Assembly: GCA_015501055.1 (NCBI GenBank)
Contig: JADNYV010000077.1
Span: 62,001 to 126,000 of the forward strand
Reading direction: 5' to 3'
Length of the DNA: 64,000 nt
Origin: Mucidula mucida
Lineage: Eukaryota > Basidiomycota > Agaricomycetes > Agaricales > Physalacriaceae
The notes under the pieces were generated by a model. That model ran no database searches. It was not told the origin of the DNA and saw only the letters and a program-made list of their open reading frames with translations. Positions 21,165-29,445 of this stretch are shown here, in pieces (the first letter of the stretch is position 1; each line of letters begins with the position of its first letter). Both the position numbers and the translations under genes were made by a program.

Positions 21165-22250
21165 TTATGCTGACAGGCCTACTACGGTAGCCATTCAGGA
21201 ATTCTTCGAGCGGTGAGACTAGCACGCGGTGATATCCAGGTTCTCGAAACCACTGAATAGACGACCAGCAGTCAGATGAGCAACCAAAGCTGTACAACCA
21301 AAGTCAAATTTAAGTGAAAGACGATCTAGTGGCAGGCTTTCCACCAACTTCATAATGAATGCCATGCCGTTGAAGCGGTTACTCATCTCGCTATAGTACC
21401 AATCATTGATTTGTAGAAACTAACCAGTCACTGAAAGTAAGTATTATACGGAATCAATCACTCTGCGAACCATCCGTCTAATCCTTTGCACGAGCATATC
21501 GCAAACTCGATACCGGCAGATCCAGCGCAGTATCTTCCTTGTAATCGGCTCCGGCGGTACGCGTAGATGCGCCCATTTCCGAACGAATTCAGGCGGAAGC
21601 ACAGACCAGTAGTCATAGTCCTCGTAGTCGTATTTGGGCGGGGTCGCGTATAACAGGTTTTCATCAAGGTCCGGGACGTGCTGCTCAAAGAACTGCAAAG
21701 CCTGCTCCGCTGTAAACCGCGCGCGAACATCCCAGGTCACCATGCCGTCAATTAGAGGTGCCAGAATAGGCGCCAAGGGGGTCGAGTGCTGTCGGAAGTA
21801 AGGACCAAAATCATAAGGGTCTTATTGAAGAATCACTCACTCGGAAAAAGTCGTGAAACATAATTCCCAAGCACCCCACGTCAAATGCGAAGGGATCGTA
21901 GTCATATTCACCTTGGTCTAAATCCGGAGGAGCATTGAGTGAGGCGAAGAAACCACCCTTGCGTGGCAATCGACAGGACGCGCGCGGTGTAGATGCAGGC
22001 AACACCCACGCGAGATCGAAATCGAATAAGGCGTACTTCATTCGGCCATCCTCGCGCATGGCTGATCGTAGCGGTCGTCCACCATTCTGACTATCAAGCC
22101 TGAAGTGGTTGAGCAGTATATTCCGTGACGCGATGTCCTACGGGTACCTTGGTTAGTGTGTGACGGGATAGTCGCGGAATGCGCTTACTCGATGCACGAT
22201 GCCGGAGCCGTGTAAGAACGCCAACCCCGACAATAGAGAGTGTATCATGA
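21165..22250. repeat. Tandem duplication covering the kinase 3' half (unit 1)
   Basis: Matches 23041-24128 in the same orientation, from a TATGCTGACAGGCCTACTA stretch through exons 6 and 5 and into exon 4 of the kinase. The downstream unit carries the truncated kinase relic. Confidence 0.75.
21225..21370 (-). pseudogene. LRR/F-box-like gene remnant
   Basis: On the minus strand a frame reads MKLVESLPLDRLSLKF, VAHLTAGRLFSGFENLDI and stops at TAG. The same stretch is kept at 23110-23240 with a few substitutions. It resembles the tail of an F-box/LRR gene and lies between an F-box gene and a kinase gene. Too short to assign. Confidence 0.35.
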
Positions 22251-22960
22251 CAAGGATTTCTTTAAGGCTCTTGAACCATGGAGTTAAAATGTAATCGCCC
22301 CATCTGATTAGCGTCAGAAATTGCTGTTGCCAAACATAAAGGTTAGTGTACTCGCCGAGGCATGACCACAAGCCAGTGCCCCGCAAATGGTAGGATTTCC
22401 AGGATTGGCAGAATCCCGGGAATGTATTTGTCGGGTCTTTCATTCTGGGCTTCGAAGAGAAAATGCATGACACGAGACTCTTCACTTTCCCGTCGAACGA
22501 GCTTCATTACGACATGGCGATGTTCTTTGTCCTGCGCGAAAACGACGTGTCCCTGTTGTATGAGAGCTGTTACTTCGTTCTCGTATGCTAATAACAAGGT
22601 TCTTACCCAAGCTTGGGCCAAGTAAGGAATCTGTCCTGTATCCTCTTCGAATGATGCATACGCCTCATCGTGAAATGCATATGGAAATTGGTCGCCGAAC
22701 GGGCTCGAATTTGGGAGATAAGGGCCGCACTTGGCAGAATAGATGACCAATTCATTCAAGCAGAAATGGTTGTAGAGCGTGTATCCGCGTTCCAGCAGCC
22801 AAGGTCGTGCAGAGTCTTCCCAGAATCTCATGCGCTTCAGGAGATTAAATTCCGGGGTCCCGGGACAAAGATTATCATCGAGAGAAAAGTCGATCTGCGA
22901 GGATTTAGCAAGTTGAGTTTATCTTCTTTGTTTACGCACCTCCAAATCGCGTTGTTTCAT
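21444..22960 (-). CDS. Protein kinase-like protein, DFG variant (420 aa, six exons)
   Basis: Exons 22960-22940 (MKQRDLE), 22894-22607, 22552-22356, 22303-22189, 22137-21841 and 21788-21444; introns 45-54 nt. The joined length is exactly 421 codons. The third intron starts with GC (GCGAGT) instead of GT; its CTGAC branch site and CAG end are normal, and only this splice keeps the hinge-like WLVVMPRWGD in frame. Kinase features: beta3 Lys in VVMKLV (about K120), HGSGIVHRDIASRN (H206-R207-D208, N213; the catalytic loop is split by an intron after HR), and LFDFDLAW in place of DFG (D246-F247-D248). A FDVGCLG segment and a VTWDVRARFTAEQAL helix follow. There is no typical Gly loop. It belongs to the divergent kinase-like families expanded in Agaricomycetes; activity is uncertain because of the DFD. 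Confidence 0.75.
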
Positions 22961-23109
22961 GGTTGTAGTTACAAAGAAAGTGCGCGCGTTTAACCAAACA
23001 TGGGATCACGTTACCTTCCCACGCTGGCGCCAATTACATACCTTTACGCTGACAGACCTACTATGGTAGCCATTCAGGAATTCTTTGAGCGGTGAGACTA
23101 GCACACTGC

Positions 23110-23240
23110 GATATCCAGGTTCTCGAAATCACGGAATAGACGACCAGCAGTCAGATGAGCAACCAAACCTGTACAACCAAAGTCAAATTTAAGTGAAAGA
23201 CGATCTAGTGGCAGGCTTTCCACCAACTTCATAGTGAATG
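23110..23240 (-). pseudogene. LRR/F-box-like gene remnant, second copy
   Basis: Duplicate of the 21225-21370 remnant: MKLVESLPLDRLSLKF and VAHLTAGRLFRDFENLDI, then TAG. Confidence 0.35.
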
Positions 23241-23322
23241 CCACGTCGTTTAAACGGTTACTCTTCTCTTTCATGTATCAATCATTGATTTGTAGAAACT
23301 AAGGAGCCACTGAAAGCAAGTA

Positions 23323-24128
23323 TTATACCAAACCGATCACTCTGCGAACCATGCGTCTGATCCTTTGCACGAGCATATCTCGAAATCAATACAGACAGAT
23401 CCAGCGCAGCATCTTCTTTGTAATCGGTTCCGATGGTACGCATAGATGTGCCCAATGCCGAACGAAGTCGGGCGAAAGTTCAGACCAGTAGTCATACTAA
23501 TGTTGGTAGTCGGAGTCCCGAGGAATCACACACAACATGTTCTCATCAAGGCCTGAGACTTTCTGCTCAAAGAACTGCAAAGCCTGCTCCGCTGTGAAAC
23601 GTGCGCGAACATCCCAGGTCACATGCCGTCAATTAGAGGTGCTAGAATAGGCGCGATGGGAGTCAAGCGCTGTCGTAGAATAAGTGCCAAATCATACAGA
23701 CCTTTTTGAAGAGGCACTTACTTGAAAGAAAGTGTCGGATATCATTCCTAAGCACCCCACATCGAATGCGAAGGGTTCGTAGTCAAATTCACCTTGCCTT
23801 AAATCCGGAGGAGCATCGAGGGAGGCGAAAAAGCCACCTTTGCGTGGCAAGCGACAGGACGCGCGCGGTGCAGATGCAGGCAACATCAAGGCGAGATCGA
23901 AATCGAATAAGGCGTACTTCATTCGACCATCCTCTCGCATGGCTGATCGTAGCGGGTGTCCACCATTCAGGCTATCAAGCCTGAAGTGGTTGAGCAGTAT
24001 ATTATGTGACGCAATGTCCTACAGGTACCTTGGTTTGTGTGTGACGGGATAGTCGCGGAATGCACTTACTCGATGCACGATGCCGGAGCCGCGCAAGAAC
24101 GCCAACCCCGACCATAGAGAGTGTATCA
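23323..24128 (-). pseudogene. Protein kinase-like gene, 5'-truncated copy (K3)
   Basis: Keeps the end of exon 4 (catalytic-loop HR), exon 5 (MREDGRMKYALFDFDLALMLP... FDVGCLG) and exon 6. Exons 1-3 and most of exon 4 are gone, replaced at 24128 by sequence normally found upstream of a kinase gene. A 1-nt deletion at the VTWD position of exon 6 (GGCATGTGACC) breaks the frame, and the PPKYDYED equivalent is disrupted. Confidence 0.75.
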
Positions 24129-24131
24129 CGA

Positions 24132-25020
24132 CCTACACTGCGAAAGACGCACGGGGGCGCCTGGCTCGTGATTATCTTGGTACCAGCCCATCAAATCTTA
24201 TCATCAGATTGTCTACTGCTTCGCTAGATCGAAGGGTACATTCGTTGACATTGTCAAACTCATAGGAAGAACGAAGGTTTAGCGCCTAGAGGGAACAAGT
24301 CGAGTAGCCGGTCCTGCTGGTCCTTCTAGTCAAGCAGACTCCGAGCTGTGCTTGACGTTCGGTCCTAGACATGCCGAACGTAAACAGCATCATTACTGGA
24401 CAGGGCGCTGCCTGGGTGCAGCGCTGGAGGTCATAAGCCCGAGCGTACGCATCTTTAAAAAATTGGTATTTGTGGGACATTATGGAAATCGAACGTTGGA
24501 TTATGGTCGCAGAGCAGTCAATATGAATACATGAAAAGTGTAGTTCGAAAGATTTCATCCATGGAGCATCGCGCCGTGGCTGGCACATACAAGTAATTCC
24601 ATACTAGCGGGAAGATTACATTAGAGATGGCACGTGATACAAGAAATGCATTCACATACCTGCGCTTTAGTCGGCAGTCACCCATTTGGGCTCGACGTCA
24701 AACTCGATCAACTCCTGCATGCGCTTAATAACCCTCGCCGAAGGAGTCACCATCGTGTGCATGTCCTGGTTATCTGCGAGTTGGATTATCGGCCCATAAC
24801 GAGTCATCTCGAATGAAGCTTTATGCCACAACGGTTGTATTTTGAACGCCCATGCTGATGCGATGGCTGAGCAGACGCGGAATCCAAACCTTTCTTGCTC
24901 TGCCTCGTCGCTGCGAGTGGGATGTCGGGCTATCGTCTCCGCGTAGAGGGGATGCTGTTTGATTAGTTTGTTTGGGACTAAAAAGCCAAATATCCTGTAG
25001 GGCGTGTCTATCGGTGAGAT
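24132..25020. repeat. Block duplication, kinase-upstream plus family T (unit 2)
   Basis: Counterpart of 18108-18860. The domain exon of family T copy 13 lies at its right end. Confidence 0.6.
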
Positions 25021-25499
25021 CTGCACGTGCATATCAGCTCGATTACATTTTGATACGTTGCGGGATACATACGCGGGGCTTTCGAGGCTTTGAGTTTCCC
25101 GCCACTTGTGAGTTGCCTGAGGCCGGTCGTGAAACCTGCGCGGACATGTCGGCTCAGTGAAATTGAAATACGATGCCGGACACATACGCGAACCTTTCGA
25201 GACTTTGAACTTGCCGCCACTTGCGAGTCGCCTTTGGCTGATTCTAAAATCTGCAGAAACTTATCAGTTCAGTGGCATCGGTATACGTTGTGGCCTACAT
25301 ACCCGGACCTTCCGAGACTTTGAGGTAGGCGCCATGAGAGGGACTTGAGAGGCGCCTGTGACTGATTGTGAGTCGCCTACAGCTGGCTGGGCATCAGCCG
25401 TGGCTGGTTGTGGAATCTGCACGCATAAGTCGGCTAAGTAACATTGATACGTCGCAGGATACATACGCGGAGCTTCCGAGACCTTGAGCTTCGCGCCAT
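24667..25499 (-). CDS. Family T copy 13 (208 aa, five exons, three basic modules)
   Basis: Exons 25499-25467 (MARSSRSRKLR), 25416-25303 (38 codons), 25250-25188 (21 codons), 25135-25073 (21 codons) and 25020-24667 (domain, 118 codons with stop). All four introns are phase 0, 50-52 nt, with GTATGT donors and similar sequence to each other. Each of the first four exons ends in a basic motif: RSRKLR, SKSRKVR, SKSRKVR, SKPRKPR. Exons 3 and 4 are direct relatives, and their introns are too, so an exon-plus-intron unit of about 115 bp has been duplicated inside the gene. The domain exon starts ISPIDTPYRIFGFLVPNKLI and ends PKWVTAD. It is the longest member seen and fully open. No known function. 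Confidence 0.78.
25073..25302 (-). repeat. Exon-intron unit duplicated inside family T copy 13
   Basis: Two consecutive units of about 115 bp, each consisting of a 50-52 nt intron (GTATGT... GCAG) and a 63-nt exon ending in SKxRKxR. A related unit precedes them (exon 25416-25303). The related introns share TATGTA, CGTAT and a YTGAYY branch region, so the copies were made as a genomic unit rather than as coding sequence alone. Confidence 0.65.
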
Positions 25500-25581
25500 G
25501 GGTGAGACTTGTGAATTGTTTGATCAATGGTGGTGGTCGTTGTGACGAAGTAAGTAGCAGTGGCTGAGCGAACCTGAATAC

Positions 25582-25591
25582 ATCATGTGAT
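25582..25591 (-). promoter_or_regulatory. E-box palindrome upstream of family T copy 13
   Basis: ATCATGTGAT 83-92 bp upstream of the ATG, followed on the distal side by GGTTGTTGTTCGC, close to the TCGTCATTGTTCGCGG seen before copies 1 and 4. Confidence 0.45.
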
Positions 25592-25599
25592 GGTTGTTG

Positions 25600-25955
25600 T
25601 TCGCTGTTTCGTTATGCTTTGTCAGCGTGTGTTGCCGCTTTCAAGCAATTCACCCACGTGGCAATCACGTGACCCGGCAACTGCCGTTCGAGGGTTCGAT
25701 TCCGAGCACAACTTTTTGCTCATTTTCGTATATCTTCTCTGGCATTTATCTAGACTATTTTTCGGGTACAGAATCGGTTCAAATATTATTGTTTTGCCCA
25801 TAGTTTACTGCCCGAAGTGCCACAACACGAATGGCACTGTTCTTGTGGCTGTGCTCCGGACTTGGCTCATTCCGGAAGGCATGCGGACACTTCACACTCA
25901 CACCTAACGCGACGTCCATCAGATTCTCGTACTCTGCATCGACTTCTGGCCCCAA
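25600..25955. other. Upstream flank of the MULE, boundary not found
   Basis: Between family T copy 13 and the transposase start. A GGGTTCGATTCC stretch at about 25692 resembles a tRNA T-loop, but no tRNA can be folded around it. I could not identify the terminal inverted repeat of the transposon. Confidence 0.35.
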
Positions 25956-28905
25956 ATGGCAGCTCAGACCCAAGCATGCACACGTTGCCACCAAAAGAAC
26001 CCTCTGGATCACGTCAACTTCAGCCCTGCTTCTTCTTTCGGACGCGCCGGGATCGAGTATGCTAAAACCTGCCGTGGCTGCCAAAAGAAAAAGGATGATG
26101 CTCTAGCGAAAAAACGCGTCACTGCGGAAAACACCTCCGGTGCAGGGCAGAATACCGCAAAGAAGAAGTCTGACAACATGTCTGTGTTTGCAGCACTTAA
26201 TGTGCTCTCCCTTGACGGCTTTGTGGCAAAAGTGTCTGCTCCAAATCGGGACAAAATCCTCACGACAATCATCAGCCTTCCAATGGATTCGCATGACGTG
26301 CGTAAGCGTGCCGATGCCCTGGCCAAAGTCATCTGGGATGCCACTGATTACCGGTTCAAGTGAGTACTACCTATTCTTCTGCAAACTAAAAGTGCCTGAC
26401 CTCCCTTGGCCATTGTGTAGATACCAAAGCCGACATGACCACAGGAACACCAATGTCACCACCTTCATCTATAACTGCGCTCAGCTCTCGCCCCGTCAGA
26501 AGAAGCCAAAGAAGGTTGCCGACAAGAAGGATCAGCACGACAAGGACTGTATGCATACATTCGACTGTGATGGATGGCTGACTATCTGGGCATACCCCAA
26601 CACGGATGATTTATTTGTCCAACTCAAGCACAAGGATAACCATGTGCCTTACTTCTGCATTGATGTCCCCGCCAATGTTCAGCAGTTTGTGAAGGATAAT
26701 CCTTGTCTACGCGGACCGGAGGTATGAACAACAACGACACCCATAAATCACCGTGATTCATGATACTTCTAGCTTTGGAATGAAATCTTGAAGACATACC
26801 CAACCCCACTTCTTGTATTGTGCTGTTCATTATCTTTACATGAAGAGCCATCAGAGTGAGTGGAAGCAAGACAACGACAAAATTCAGTCAGCCAAAAAGC
26901 TTCTTGAAGAGTTCAGCCAGAAGGACAAAGGCTTGCCTTATCACATCAAGTCAATTCCTATGCCTGACAATGCTGACAATGGATACATGGCCATTGTGTT
27001 CAGCATGCCAAACTTGATCTGTAAATGGGGAGGCAAGATTGTTGAAATTGCACTTGATTCTATGTGTATGTATCCTTTTCCAACCAGCTGAGGTGTATGC
27101 ACTTCTAGGCGAAGTCTATGGCTCCGGGTGTCTATAGGCTATCTCCTCATTCAATCAAATGAAGGCACACCGGGTGCGAAGGAGGCATACCTGCGTAGGC
27201 TGTTGGATCACTTCAACACTACCTAGAAGTTCTCGCCTATCCAAACCTTGTTGGACAAGGATCTCACCAAAATCAACGCCTTCATTGCTACACTGTCGAT
27301 TAAACATCAGCTGTGCTTCTGGCATTGTCTGCGCGCTATCAAAATATGTCTTGCCATTCTTGGACGCCATCCGGCTTTCTATAATGCGGATGATGCCTTC
27401 CAAGAGTACAATTGGATTGACAGGACATTTGTTCCCATTAATCAAATCTGTAACCGTGCTCAGGTATGCTCATTGGTGTTCACTATCACTACTACTAAGA
27501 AGCTTTGACTAGACGGGACTAGAGGTTGCTCAGAAAGCGATCCCATCATTGACTATCCGTCTCGGCGGCGAGATTGTCAATGGAGCACCCAGTTGGCCCA
27601 AAGTTGTCATTCGACTCAAGGCCTCTGAGTCAAGCTCCGACTGCAGCAGCTCAGAGTCTGAGTTGGACTCAGATACTTCAGAGAGCGCACCACACAGAGT
27701 GAAGCGGAAATCTCGGTTGGAGCTGAAACAGATGAATACCTGGATTGCAGGTATTGAAGATATGCAGAACCCGGACGAGTGGGATCAGGAGAATGCGCCT
27801 GCCTGGCAGTTTGACGACACCAATGACTTGGAAAAGGAGACAGTCTTTGCAACTCCTAGTGGCTACTCATTCTGTCCCGCTCCGCACCGCTCTCAAGCTC
27901 TCCATATCTTCACCAAGCACTTTTGCAAACACCCCTTACTTCCTGGATGTGATGACCGGTATTGTGTAGCAAAGGAGATTCATGATGATGCAGTGCATGA
28001 GATGTACATGTTCTGCTATCAGCGTGGGCTCCGGGAGCTATGGGGCTACATGTGGACATTGTGGTACTATCTCAAGAAGTGGCAGCTATGGGCACGCTCA
28101 ACCTCACCGTATCTTTGCCGACTTTGAACAATCATGACTGTTGAGAACTTCTGGTGGTTTCTTAAACACAAAACTCTTTGTCACCTTCTGCGCCCGCGCC
28201 TGAACCAGCTTATCTGGCTCCTGATTACTAAGGTTAATCCTAGGTTCGAGGCCAAGATGGCTACACTTGATGAATCCTTCCACGCTGGTTGATCTAAGGA
28301 GCTGACACCACTGCAGACCTCTTTCAAGCGCTCATGGAAGGCCTTGCAGACAAAGAAAACAAACAGGACGTACATTACCAATGTGAAGCAGTGGACTTGT
28401 ACCTGCAGACAGCAGAAGTACAATGCTCACTGTCTCTGCAAGCATCTGGTCCAGGCGGTTGAGGATCCTCTGATGCGCTTTTTCCAGGATGTAGTCCGCC
28501 ATAGAGTCCGGCCTTTTTATTGGCACCCAGATTTGGTTGAGAGAGGACAGTCTCCATTTCCAGATCTTCCTGAGTCAGAGCACTCTGTTGCAAATGGCGA
28601 TGACCAACCGCTTATCCGTCACAGCTCTGTAGCACTGGGAAAGCGTAAAGTGCATCCAACAGCAGATTTGTTGGCAGCATTGAACAAGTGTGTTCCTCAG
28701 GCCAGCAATGTGGACTGTCCTATTATGCTCACAAGCTCGTCCCCAGTACACAGTGACAACGAGGATAATGAGGTATGCATTGCAGGTTTTTGATATCTAG
28801 AAGCTCATATCATATCTAGTATGAAGATGCCAGGACAGAGATTCTGAAGCGCGCGTAGGAGCTGCGGGAGGCCGCAAGACTGATGGAGGAGCAGGCAGCA
28901 CTTGG
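25956..28905 (+). mobile_element. MULE-type DNA transposon, decayed transposase
   Basis: Starts MAAQTQACTRCHQKNP (N-terminal CxxC zinc motif) at 25956. Exon 1 ends 26359, exon 2 is 26421-26721, exon 3 begins at 26773. Recognisable transposase parts in order: YPNTDDLFVQLKHKDNH, SQKDKGLPYHI..., GYLLIQSNEGTPGAKEAY, LLDKDLTKINAF (second catalytic Asp region), QLCFWHCLRAIK, TVENFWWFLKHKTL and a SWIM finger WTCTCRQQKYNAHCLCKHL (about 28392-28450). Lesions: frameshift near 26808, TAG and a frame change near 27150-27225, and TGA at about 28125 and 28292 where Arg (CGA) is expected. These are Mutator-like cut-and-paste elements. The 3' end is cut by the chromovirus LTR at 28906, and no terminal inverted repeat was found. 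Confidence 0.75.
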
Positions 28906-29434
28906 TGTTAGCGACTGACTAAGCCACGAGACTCAACCAGGTACCACAGCAAGAACTGAAAGAGAAAACGTTCGCGTTCGTAAGACTAGGCTAGGCCAGG
29001 TGTATAAACGAGATCGGAACTAAAGTACAATGATACTACACTACTGCTTATATACTATTAAGTCTGTGTTTGAAGCTCCTTGTCCATACGCGTTTCCACT
29101 AGGGATGCTCCACGCCCTTGACCCAGTGTTGTATGCTACTAGTCCGTGAAACCATTAAATACGAGTGGTGACTGCATGTAAGTAATAATACTGAAACGAC
29201 CATGTGTACTACGAGTGTCGGCGGTGTGTATACAATAGGGAGTCCATGAGGTATCGGCATGTATGATGTCATCCATGTGTTGGGCGTGTGTCCGACATGA
29301 GTACGGCTTCGGTAATGAAAAGGGGTATGATCGGTGACGAAACAGATGATGAAACGGTCCGTTGGTTGATAAGACAAGGCTCCCGATAAGATATGATAAG
29401 ATGTGAAAATGTGAAAATATGGCGATTCATAACA
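28906..29434 (-). repeat. 3' LTR of chromovirus 1 (529 bp)
   Basis: Starts TGTTAGC and ends CATAACA. By eye it is identical to the LTR at 34889-35409 except for one extra 8-bp repeat (GTGAAAAT) at about 29404-29418. Confidence 0.9.
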
Positions 29435-29445
29435 TCACCCCCTCC

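Larger units (their letters stand above)
23041..24128. repeat. Tandem duplication covering the kinase 3' half (unit 2)
   Basis: Second copy of 21165-22250. It ends abruptly at about 24128 in kinase exon 4, where the sequence switches to kinase-upstream sequence of the type found at 18108. Confidence 0.75.

Noticed and set aside
3663..25499. Family T as secreted effectors or toxins
   Set aside because: No signal peptide, no Cys-rich pattern and no membrane segment in any copy; the basic modules point to an intracellular, perhaps nuclear, protein.
25685..25705. GGGTTCGATTCC resembling a tRNA T-loop
   Set aside because: No acceptor, D or anticodon stems can be paired around it.
25600..28905. 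Terminal inverted repeats of the MULE
   Set aside because: The right end is cut by the chromovirus and I could not find a convincing left end, so no borders are claimed.
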